Shown: piece by piece, positions 57,354 through 64,000 of the stretch
Layout: each line of letters starts with the position of its first letter
Numbering within the stretch: the stretch's first letter is position 1
From: PWXP01 sp040772845
GTDB taxonomy: Bacteria > Planctomycetota > Planctomycetia > Pirellulales > Thermoguttaceae
DNA: 64,000 bases
Direction: 5' to 3'
Assembly: GCA_040772845.1 (NCBI GenBank)
Contig: JAXGXG010000001.1
Location: forward strand, 558,001-622,000
Made by a program: the position numbers and the translations under genes
The notes under the pieces: model-generated
The model's input: the letters and a program-made list of their open reading frames with translations, nothing else
Told to the model about the DNA's origin: nothing
The model's database searches: none

Positions 57354-59636
57354 AGAAGTCAGACCTCGGCGTGTTCTCCGCTTGCGGCGGCATGTCAGCA
57401 AGCCCATCGCAGTCAGTAGGAGCACGAAGGCGCCCGGTTCAGGCACGGCCGTCAGAACCAGGCTGCCGGCAGTTACCTCCCACGAGCCCCACCAGCCGAC
57501 GTTGTCGCTGATGGTAAACAGGTCTGTGATATCGGTTCCTGTCTCGATGAGCGTCGAACCCTGATACACGTCACCCTCGAACAAGGTAAAGCTGTCGCCT
57601 GCGGCAAGGGTGTAGCCGTCCAGCCCCATGATGTTCAGGTTTACCGTTCCCGACTCAGGCAGGATAAGCGATGTACCGCTGATGGTATCGTAGTCAACCC
57701 CAGCCGTATCGGCCGCCGTGAACTCCCACATCAGCGAGGCATCCGTTTCCAGGGTCACATCGTCAGTAAAGGTGAGCGTTCCGATACTCGCGCCGGGGGC
57801 AAGGAACCCGCCGTCGTTGATGGTAGTTGCGCTGCCAATAGTGCCAGTACCGCCCAGAGTCGTGCCGTTGCGGACGGTGTATGTGCCGCCGCCAGCGTGT
57901 GTGCCGTTGACCAACAGCGTGCCGGCGTTGACAGATGTCGTACCGGTGTAGGTATTGTCGCCGGTGAGCACCAAGGTTCCGCCGTCGATCTTTCTTAGGT
58001 TTCCTTCGCCACGGATTCCCCCTGGCACAACGAACTCGGTGTCTGTCCGGACTTCAAACGTACCGATGGCGGGGCCAAGGGTAACCCCGCGGTTGCCATC
58101 AAGCGTGACGGAGCCACCATCATTCTTGAGAATGCCGCCATCGAGGACTACGTTGTCGGCAGTAAATGAGAGAGGAACAGCCCCTAAAGCCGCATCGGTA
58201 GCGATACGGATCGTACCCGCCTTGATAGTCGTGCCCCCTGTGTACGTATTCGTACCGGTAAGCGTCAGGATGCCAGCGCCGGTCTTGGTGAGTGAACCGT
58301 CACCACTTGCAGCACCGCCGTACCTGACCTGGCCGGAAACGACCTCAATCGTGCCGCCAACTGTGATGCCACGGTTCGTGCTGATCGTGAAATCGCCAGT
58401 CACCGCCAGTGTGCCACCATCAAGGACCAGATGGCCAGCCGTGGCCGTTCCCGGGGCTGCTCCAAGATTGGCATCGGCGCTGATTGCCAATGTGCCATCG
58501 CTGATAGTCGTACCTCCGGTATACGTATTGGCGCCCGTGAGTATCAGCGCACCAGGTCCGGCAACGGTCAGGCCGCCGCTGCCGGATAGCACTCCCGAAA
58601 AGGTTGCGATCTGGTCCAGGCTGACGCCGGAATTGAGTGCGAATGCAGAACTGCCGGCAGTAGTAAACGCATGAAGCGTGTAGCCCTGGTAATCGTCGGT
58701 CAGGCCACTGATTGTGTCGCCCCCGGTCGCCACGGCTACATCACCTGCATAGCGAACGTAGACCACACCGGAGCCGCCGTCGCCACCGGCGTTGTCATCG
58801 TCTCCCCCGCCGCCACCGCCACCCGTATTGGCCTGGCCGGATGTTGCTGTCGTCGTGTCGTTAGCCCCACTGCCGCCACCGCCAACTCCACCGCTACCAG
58901 GCGTACCGTCGGTTCGGCCGCCGCCGCCGCCACCACCAGCGTAGACCAGCGATCCACCTGTAATCGTCGATGCCAGACCCGCACCGCCATTACCACCAGC
59001 GTCGCCTGATGCGTTACCACCTGCGGCTGCAGCGCCGCCACCACCGCCGCCGCCTTGGCCACCGTTGCCAGTACCACCTGCATTGCCGAATCCACCGGAC
59101 TCCGATGTCGGTTGCAACGCTGCACCGCCAGCGATTGGAGCGTCTCCTCGGCCGCCTCCGCCGGAACCACCGTTGAGCCCATCCGTGTTGCCCCCGGCGC
59201 CGCCGCCACCGCCGAGCGCCACAATCGAGCCGAACTCGGAATTCTCGCCGTTGCTCCCAGAATGGTGGCTGTCTGTATCGTACGGTCCACCTGCACCGCC
59301 AGCCCCTACAATGACGTCGTAGGAATTTGCCGTGATATCCAAGGTCCCCTCGACGAGTCCGCCCGCGCCTCCGCCTCCGCTGCCGGCAGTGCCAAAAGGA
59401 ACACTTGAGCCGCCCCCGCCACCCCCGCCGACCACCAGAAACTCAACGGCCCCGACGGCAATGGTGATCCCTCCGGCATCGATGGTTGCGTCTCCGGTGT
59501 ACTCGATAGAACCTTCGCTCAGGATGGCCACGGCGCCGGAAAGCGTTCCGCCACCAGGCAAGACCGGATCGGCCAACGCGACCGAGCCAAAGATCGCGAC
59601 GAGCGCAAGTCCCAAACCGGTTTGTTTAGACAGCAT
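57324..59636 (-). CDS. PEP-CTERM protein with Gly-rich domain and autotransporter-associated beta-strand repeats (paralogue 2)
   Basis: The 770-residue product starts at ATG 59636 with signal peptide MLSKQTGLGLALVAIFGSVA. The first third (residues about 65-300) is extremely Gly-rich (VVGGGGGGGSSVPFGTAGSG and further) and resembles Gly-rich cell-surface domains of the type GGGGAGG...GGGGA. Two or three beta-strand repeats follow (LTGANTYTGGTTISDGTLAI; LTGTNTYTGGTTIKAGTIRI), then the C-terminal block shared with paralogue 1 and a PEP-CTERM anchor (AVPEPGAFVLLLTAMGLLTC, RRKRRTRR). Beyond the Arg cluster the protein is extended by TSEIRDSRFEI, encoded by the 7-bp array, an unusual tail after a PEP-CTERM signal. 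An ISL3 element sits at its promoter. Confidence 0.87.
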   Translation of the reverse strand: MLSKQTGLGLALVAIFGSVALADPVLPGGGTLSGAVAILSEGSIEYTGDATIDAGGITIAVGAVEFLVVGGGGGGGSSVPFGTAGSGGGGAGGLVEGTLDITANSYDVIVGAGGAGGPYDTDSHHSGSNGENSEFGSIVALGGGGGAGGNTDGLNGGSGGGGRGDAPIAGGAALQPTSESGGFGNAGGTGNGGQGGGGGGGAAAAGGNASGDAGGNGGAGLASTITGGSLVYAGGGGGGGRTDGTPGSGGVGGGGSGANDTTTATSGQANTGGGGGGGDDDNAGGDGGSGVVYVRYAGDVAVATGGDTISGLTDDYQGYTLHAFTTAGSSAFALNSGVSLDQIATFSGVLSGSGGLTVAGPGALILTGANTYTGGTTISDGTLAISADANLGAAPGTATAGHLVLDGGTLAVTGDFTISTNRGITVGGTIEVVSGQVRYGGAASGDGSLTKTGAGILTLTGTNTYTGGTTIKAGTIRIATDAALGAVPLSFTADNVVLDGGILKNDGGSVTLDGNRGVTLGPAIGTFEVRTDTEFVVPGGIRGEGNLRKIDGGTLVLTGDNTYTGTTSVNAGTLLVNGTHAGGGTYTVRNGTTLGGTGTIGSATTINDGGFLAPGASIGTLTFTDDVTLETDASLMWEFTAADTAGVDYDTISGTSLILPESGTVNLNIMGLDGYTLAAGDSFTLFEGDVYQGSTLIETGTDITDLFTISDNVGWWGSWEVTAGSLVLTAVPEPGAFVLLLTAMGLLTCRRKRRTRRGLTSEIRDSRFEI

Positions 59637-59750
59637 CGCAAGACCTCACGAGTCTCCGGGGGTGCATGGTGCTATTCCCCCGAAAGAGTGTATGAATAGC
59701 GTGTCTCCAGGCAAGCTATCCCAAGATTTCCGTTTATACGTGCATTATCG

Positions 59751-59779
59751 ATTGTAATCGAAGGCGATAAGAAACGCAA
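59751..59779 (-). promoter_or_regulatory. Predicted promoter of the paralogue 2 gene, overlapping the IS target site
   Basis: On the minus strand TTGCGT (59774-59779) and TACAAT (59751-59756) are 17 bp apart, 115 bp before the ATG. The target duplication 59778-59785 overlaps the first two bases of the -35 box. Confidence 0.5.
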
Positions 59780-59785
59780 TAAATC
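59778..59785. repeat. Target-site duplication AATAAATC, left copy
   Basis: Identical to 61669-61676; the two copies flank the ISL3 element directly. Confidence 0.93.
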
Positions 59786-61668
59786 GGCTCTTCCGTTTCT
59801 AAGTGCAAACACCGGGAAAAACGGCAATCGCCACGGTTTCGTTTCGAGCGACTTCTGCAATTGCACGGCACGTCCGCTTCGCCGACGCCAGCAGCCCGAC
59901 TGCTAGCATGAGAGCTAGTTTACTAAAAGGACATGGGCTTTGTCAAATGCTCGGCAGGGACGGAATGACTCTGGGGGGGGGGTGGGGGGCGTAAACCGTT
60001 GTTTCATAAGGACTTACGCCGCGAAAAAAAGTTTCGCCAAACGCCATTTTTCGCCCATTTTCGGTCTCGTCTGACGCCCGTTCCCAGGACTTTTCGCCCA
60101 AACGCAACCGCGCCGTGGCCTGATTGGAACCGCGTTGCCGCCGGTTGTACCGGCCAGCCGCGCACTCAGCGCGCTCCACGGATACGCGCACGGCCGGTTT
60201 CCTCGCCCGGCGTGGGCTGTTCTGCGATGATTGCTCTGGTTTCTTCCAGCCCAAAGCGGCTATCCTGCACGAAACACGGCGGTCGTACGCTTCGGCCGCA
60301 ATCCAATACGAAGATCGTACCCAGGGAAATGGAGGCCACGGATGGCACAGCCCATGAACGTTACGGTAACGCTCGACTTGCCCGACGACGTCGAGTTTCT
60401 CGGCTACGAACGCGTCGGCGACGGGCACGGTATCGAGGTGAAGTTCCCGCTGCCCGACGTATGCCAGTGCGACGCGTGCGCGCACAAGGAAGCGGCAACC
60501 TACGAGTACAAGAACACCGTCTACATGGCGCGCGACCTGGACTTGTGGGGACAACCTTGCTTCCTCGTGTATCAGCCGTGTTTCCATCGTTGCTCGCGGT
60601 GCGGACATCGGCAGGAGCACCTCGCGACGTTCAAACGCAAGCACGTAACGTACACGTACCGCTTCGAAGAATACGTGCTGCGCATGCTCATCGGCAGCAA
60701 CGAAGAAGACGTTGCCCGACGGCTGGGCATCTCGGCCGAAACCGTTGACCGCATCGTCGAGAACCAGTTGCAAGACGATAAGCGGATTGACCCGGAGCGG
60801 ATCATCGAGCACGTCGGCTTTGACGAGATCAGCCTGAAGAAGCGGCACAAGCTCTATGTAACCGTCATGACCGATCTGACCGACCCAAATGCCCCGAAAG
60901 TACTTGCCGTGGCGCGGGGGAAGGATACGGCGGCCGCCCAGCAGTGCCTGGACAAACTGACGCCCGAGCAGCGCGAGCGCGTGCAAACGCACCGGGTGGA
61001 CATGGGCAGGGTGTACGGCCCCGTATGCAACCGCCAGTTCCCCAACAGCCGCTTGATTGTAGACCGGTTCCACGTGGCCAAGCATTTCGGCGACGTGGTG
61101 GACAAGTTACGGAAGAAGGCTACAGGGAAGCACAAGGCCAAGCTGTCGAAAGCCGAACGCTCCCGCTTCCGCTCGCTGATGTGGGAGTTCCGGCGCGATC
61201 CGGACGAGCTGAAGCCTCGCGAACGCGAGGCGTTGGAGGGACTGTTCGCGGAGGTGCCCATCCTAAAACACCTGCACGACGCACGGGTGCGTTTCAAGGA
61301 GATATTCGATACGGCGCCCGATCCCGCGACGGCCGAACGCCAACTGGCCGAACTCCGCCAGTGGACAGGGGCCATGGGGCTGGACTTCGAGAAGTTCTGG
61401 ACGACCTACGACAACTGGAAGACGGGCATCCTGAACTACTTCGACGGGCGCTACACGAGCGCGGCAGTCGAGGGCATCAACAACAAGGGGCGCGTGATTA
61501 CCAAACGATGCTACGGCGTAAAGTCGGCCGGCACGTTCTTCAAACGCATCGTCCTGGATATCAATCGCGCGTCGGAAGCCGTCGCGCGGAGCATCGCCGA
61601 AGTGCGGGAAATCACTGCCGCCCTAAAGGCCGTATTCCTGCAGTATTGCACCTAGAAACGGAAGAGCC
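59786..61668 (+). mobile_element. Complete ISL3-family insertion sequence, 1883 bp
   Basis: The left end begins GGCTCTTCCGTTTCTAAGTG and the right end, read in reverse complement, GGCTCTTCCGTTTCTAGGTG. The terminal inverted repeats match over 23 bases with one mismatch. An 8-bp target duplication, AATAAATC, flanks it exactly, the size made by ISL3 elements. The transposase gene fills 60342-61655, and its stop codon lies inside the right inverted repeat. The left 556 bp before the gene are non-coding and long for this family. They include an 11-base G-run and a 6-base G-run at 59972-59989. Intact ends, duplication and gene mean a recent insertion. Confidence 0.95.
60342..61655 (+). CDS. ISL3 family transposase
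   Basis: The 437-residue product starts at ATG 60342 with GGAGG 7 bp upstream. The N-terminal zinc-finger region has four CxxC-type pairs (CQCDAC, then CFHRCSRCGH), followed by an HTH (VLRMLIGSNEEDVARRLGIS). The DDE catalytic domain includes HVGFDEISLKKRHKLYVTVM, VDMGRVYGPVCNRQFPNSRL, IVDRFHVAKHFGDVVDKLRK and later YFDGRYTSAAVEGINNKGRV, with the three acidic residues in FDE, VDR and VEG. Such transposases cut and paste the element. The length is near the usual 400-440 residues and the frame is intact, so the IS is probably active. Confidence 0.95.
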   Translation: MAQPMNVTVTLDLPDDVEFLGYERVGDGHGIEVKFPLPDVCQCDACAHKEAATYEYKNTVYMARDLDLWGQPCFLVYQPCFHRCSRCGHRQEHLATFKRKHVTYTYRFEEYVLRMLIGSNEEDVARRLGISAETVDRIVENQLQDDKRIDPERIIEHVGFDEISLKKRHKLYVTVMTDLTDPNAPKVLAVARGKDTAAAQQCLDKLTPEQRERVQTHRVDMGRVYGPVCNRQFPNSRLIVDRFHVAKHFGDVVDKLRKKATGKHKAKLSKAERSRFRSLMWEFRRDPDELKPREREALEGLFAEVPILKHLHDARVRFKEIFDTAPDPATAERQLAELRQWTGAMGLDFEKFWTTYDNWKTGILNYFDGRYTSAAVEGINNKGRVITKRCYGVKSAGTFFKRIVLDINRASEAVARSIAEVREITAALKAVFLQYCT

Positions 61669-61676
61669 AATAAATC
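61669..61676. repeat. Target-site duplication AATAAATC, right copy
   Basis: Identical to 59778-59785; see the IS entry. Confidence 0.93.
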
Positions 61677-62124
61677 CAACGAATTCCTCCTTTCTCCCCC
61701 AAAAACTGTTGCGAATGGACCGTATAACGCGTTGAGTAGCGCCAGAGAGTGTCTGTGACCCGTTAGCAACCCCAACACAACGCCGGGGCCCTGTGCGGGA
61801 ACCCGTATCGGGCCTGCTTTCCGATTACGAGCACGAGTACGAGTATGAACCCAAACATCGTGCTCGTGCTCAGCGTAGCGGTGCTCGTAATCGAAGGACT
61901 GCGTCGAAGCTCAACCGGCAAGCAACGGACTTGCACAGCTGGAAAAAGGCCACTGGCCGGCTTGCTCGGCCTGGAGCCGTGGTCAGTTGGCTACTGCCAG
62001 CGCTTCCAATGATCTATTCTCCCCCCGCACGGTGCTGCCGCAGGCGGCAACACCGTGCGGGGGGAGAATATGGCTCGTAGTCCTCGGTTAACTCGGCGAC
62101 CATGGCCCCGGGCAGGGCAAGCCT
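61677..62124. other. Non-coding, hairpin-bearing region between mobile elements
   Basis: No gene was recognised. A 13-bp inverted repeat (CGATTACGAGCAC at 61822-61834, its complement at 61881-61893) encloses a 46-base loop with further GAGCACGAG/CTCGTGCTC complementarity. A large hairpin lies at 62016-62069 (separate entry). Confidence 0.6.
62016..62069. repeat. Long perfect hairpin, 19-bp arms, GCCGC/GGCGGC apex
   Basis: Arms 62016-62034 and 62051-62069 are exactly complementary (ATTCTCCCCCCGCACGGTG and complement), and the 16-base interior closes with five more pairs (TGCCG/CGGCA). The apex reads TGCCGCAGGCGGCA. Confidence 0.9.
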
Positions 62125-62350
62125 GGGCTGTCAAAAGGTTGGGGTTGACACGGTGTTTGGATAGTGCGGTTTTATTCCTTCCGCCCGCCGCCAATCCAAA
62201 AGTCGCTTGTTACGGTACGATTTCGACTCCCACACGCCGCGCACCAGCGGCCACTGATCCTCGCCTATTCGCCGTAGGCGATTCGCACCGTAGCCAGGGG
62301 TTTCTTTACCCCTGGAAACCATACGCACCACCTCACATCCCCGTTTATTC

Positions 62351-62389
62351 CCGGTTTGTTCCGCCGCCGCAGGCGGCGGAACAAACCGG
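62351..62389. repeat. Long perfect hairpin, 18-bp arms, 3-base loop
   Basis: Arms 62351-62368 and 62372-62389 (CCGGTTTGTTCCGCCGCC and its exact complement) around loop GCA. It lies inside the candidate non-autonomous element. Confidence 0.92.
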
Positions 62390-62413
62390 CAAACGGCCAA
62401 AACGGTCGGAACA

Positions 62414-62456
62414 CCCGCGATATCTTTGCCGCCTGCGGCGGCAAAGATATCGCGGG
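62414..62456. repeat. Long perfect hairpin, 20-bp arms, 3-base loop
   Basis: Arms 62414-62433 and 62437-62456 (CCCGCGATATCTTTGCCGCC and its exact complement) around loop TGC, 24 bp after the previous hairpin. The apex GCCGCC-TGC-GGCGGC is the mirror of its neighbour's GCCGCC-GCA-GGCGGC. Confidence 0.92.
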
Positions 62457-62712
62457 AATGGCGTGGCCATGAGGCCGGGGTAGTGACCATACGGTGCTGA
62501 TCGCCTACGGCGAAAACGCGCCGGAGGCGGTGCCTGAACGCGCCACCCCCAGCCTCTCTTGCCGCCCTGCTACATCGGGCACGTTTTTCGGATCAAAGAC
62601 ACAATCCAACCCGACACTTACGCTCACGCGGCTAGAAGACCTATCGGACCCCGGAACGGGAACAAACCTTGCGCAACCCCAAATCGCCGCAACCCCAACT
62701 TTTTGACAGCCA

Positions 62713-63308
62713 AGGGCAAGCCCGCCGGTGGCCGTTGCGTGAAATACAAGTCCGCTGCTGCACTCCTGTTCTATGCAGGCATGAGATGCATTGTGACTAC
62801 TCTTATTGGCGGTGAGGCTGCTGGTCTCAGGCGGGCCATGGATGCCGCGAGTTCTTTCCAATGCCCTCCCTAATTGCTGGGGGCATCCAGATCCGTCCCT
62901 GGTGTTGTCTTGGACGCGAACGCAGCATGGTTGTCAAAAAAGACAGGAAAATCTGACAATGCGGATAACTGCATCCTATAGTTGGTCATCGCAGTAATGA
63001 ATTGCCACTTTGGTTGCGCTATCTGCTGTGACTCAAGTGGCATTTCAGCGGAACATCCCCGCCCCTCGTGGATGATGGTCGTACCCGGTTTCCGTTGTGG
63101 TGTTCGTTTCACCTGTTTTATGGGCGACAAGCCTAGTGCCGCAAACCGCAATTGAGGGTACACCAGGCGATAGTTCTGCCTAAATTTCGCCAACCCATTC
63201 TTTCCGGACTGCGCAAAACACCCCGTTTCTATAGACTGAAATAGACCTTCCCCTTATATGAATGACCGCAATTTCTCACGTCCCGGTCTTCACACAAGGA
63301 GGAAGGTC
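62713..63308. other. Non-coding region before the IS630-like gene
   Basis: Apart from the right copy of the 9-base direct repeat at 62714-62722 and AGGAGG just before the transposase start, no feature was recognised. Two frames of about 100 codons show no family resemblance. The left end of the IS630-like element should lie here but could not be placed without its right end. Confidence 0.5.
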
Positions 63309-64000
63309 ATGTCTGGCAAGGCGGCCAAGATTGTGCTCACCGAAAAACAAGAGGGGATTCTCCGGCAGATTCACCGTTCGACAACGGCACCGCAGCGGCT
63401 CGTCCTGCGGGCTGGCATCATCTTACTGTCTTTTGCCGGCTCGCTCAATGTCGGCATCACCGAAACGTTGGGATTGGCACGAAAGCAAGTGGGCCTTTGG
63501 CGGCGGCGTTGGCAGCAGTCATTCGACGCGCTGGTGGCTATCGAATGTCGCGAATCGCAGGCGGAACTTCGCCGTGCGATTGAAGAGGTTCTCGGCGACG
63601 CCCCTCGGAGCGGTTCGGCCGGGAAATTCACGGCCGAGCAAGTGACGCAGATTCTGGCCGTAGCCTGCGAAGAACCCGAGCAATCAGGGCGACCCGTCGA
63701 TCGATGGACGCATCGCGAACTCGCCGATGAAGTCATCGCTCGCGGAATCGTCAAGTCGATCTCGGTCAGTCAGGTCGGCCGTTATCTGGCCCAGGCCGAA
63801 CTGCAGCCGCACCGCTGCAAGTACTGGCTGCACACGAAAGAGAAAGATCCCGAGGTCTTTCAACAGCAAGTCGAGGCGGTTTGCCAAACCTATCTGGAAG
63901 CTCCGGACCGATATTTCCGGGAGAATACGCACACAATCTCGGTAGATGAGATGCCCGGCATTCAGGCGATCGAGCGGATCGCCGAGCCGATCCCGATGCG
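63309..64000 (+). CDS. IS630-like transposase (3' end outside the window)
   Basis: The frame opens at ATG 63309 with GGAGGAAGG upstream and is open to the window edge (230 codons). It starts MSGKAAKIVLTEKQEGILRQ and has an N-terminal HTH (LNVGITETLGLARKQVGLWR, RRWQQSFDALV), a second winged HTH (WTHRELADEVIARGIVKSIS, VSQVGRYLAQAELQPHRCKY), then the start of the DDE domain (YFRENTHTISVDEMPGIQAI, ER) with the first catalytic Asp in VDE. This order is typical of IS630/Tc1-mariner type transposases, which insert at TA. About 120-130 residues are missing beyond the edge; whether the gene is intact cannot be judged. Confidence 0.9.
   Translation, partial: MSGKAAKIVLTEKQEGILRQIHRSTTAPQRLVLRAGIILLSFAGSLNVGITETLGLARKQVGLWRRRWQQSFDALVAIECRESQAELRRAIEEVLGDAPRSGSAGKFTAEQVTQILAVACEEPEQSGRPVDRWTHRELADEVIARGIVKSISVSQVGRYLAQAELQPHRCKYWLHTKEKDPEVFQQQVEAVCQTYLEAPDRYFRENTHTISVDEMPGIQAIERIAEPIPM

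Larger units (their letters stand above)
62125..62712. mobile_element. Candidate non-autonomous (MITE-like) element of about 588 bp
   Basis: The left end reads GGGCTGTCAAAAGGTTGGGG and the right end in reverse complement TGGCTGTCAAAAAGTTGGGG. Terminal inverted repeats match over about 22 bases with two mismatches. The 9-base direct repeat GGGCAAGCC lies at 62115-62123 and 62714-62722, one or two bases outside the ends, as expected of a target duplication. No transposase is encoded; short frames show no recognisable protein. The interior holds two long perfect hairpins, several smaller ones (62294-62315, 62261-62282) and a 15-base inverted pair TTCGCCGTAGGCGAT (62268-62282) with 62500-62514. 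Confidence 0.7.

Noticed and set aside
59972..59989. G-run in the IS leader as a sequencing artefact
   Set aside because: A matching C-run occurs at the corresponding place of the old inverted relic (19674-19687), so the homopolymer is a real part of the element, although its exact length is uncertain.
60263..60283. Third copy of the 87-bp repeat inside the IS leader
   Set aside because: Only about 20 bases (GCGGCTATCCTGCACGAAA) resemble the repeat; too short to call.
62131..62490. 119-codon minus-strand frame inside the candidate non-autonomous element
   Set aside because: It runs through two perfect hairpins and carries mirrored residues; no transposase or known motif.
62870..63193. 107-codon minus-strand frame before the IS630-like gene
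   Set aside because: No recognisable motif, no clear ribosome site and located in mobile-element debris.
1..64000. tRNA, rRNA or known riboswitch genes
   Set aside because: I looked for tRNA T-arm (GGTTCRA) contexts and conserved riboswitch cores while reading and found none that fold convincingly; a covariance-model scan would be needed to exclude small RNAs.

Overview
The window looks like a chromosomal stretch of a planctomycete, probably of the Pirellulales type; no marker gene fixes the genus. The evidence is the gene content: long secreted proteins built from autotransporter-associated beta-strand repeats and ending in PEP-CTERM anchors, a DUF1559 prepilin-like protein with the H-X9-DG motif, a type II secretion operon with PilM/PilN- and PilO/PilP-like fusions, many PIN-domain loci, high GC, and short tandem repeats between genes.

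Layout. 1-5753: two large PEP-CTERM/LamG surface proteins, the first cut by the window edge. 5900-9770: purD, a TIM-barrel sugar isomerase and a Tat-exported Gfo/Idh/MocA oxidoreductase ending in a strong hairpin. 9.8-25.3 kb: a patchwork of healthy housekeeping genes (NYN/YacP protein, pyrC, pyrB, hisH, OmpA-like lipoprotein, histidine kinase) and an unusually dense set of broken genes. These are two sulfatase remnants, three dead vapC toxins beside intact antitoxins, a frameshifted DUF4160 gene and a YugP-type peptidase. Most kept their start and their C-terminal codons but lost the middle. 25.3-34.9 kb: a tightly coupled minus-strand operon gspE-F-G-H-I-J-K-L-M. 35.1-46.2 kb: a low-complexity periplasmic protein, an EF-hand protein, a secretin-N-domain repeat protein without a barrel, a lipoprotein, the real secretin GspD, and a BON-domain protein. 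These probably serve the same secretion machine. 46.2-52.7 kb: an alpha-oxoamine synthase, a LeuB-like dehydrogenase, cysE, an EF-G paralogue and hisA. 53.0-59.6 kb: two paralogous PEP-CTERM repeat proteins flanking a DUF1559 gene.

59.7-64.0 kb is mobile DNA. It holds a complete 1883-bp ISL3-family insertion sequence with 8-bp target duplications, inserted at the -35 box of the neighbouring surface-protein gene. Next come a roughly 590-bp non-autonomous element with terminal inverted repeats, full of long perfect hairpins, and an IS630-like transposase that runs off the window. A relic of the same ISL3 left end lies inverted at 19.55-19.87 kb.

The most noteworthy observations are the recurrent internally deleted genes (especially toxins emptied beside intact antitoxins), the hairpin-rich non-autonomous element, the promoter-edge IS insertion, and the divided secretin set with Ala(-1) pseudopilins. 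All functional calls come from reading the sequence; no database search was run.
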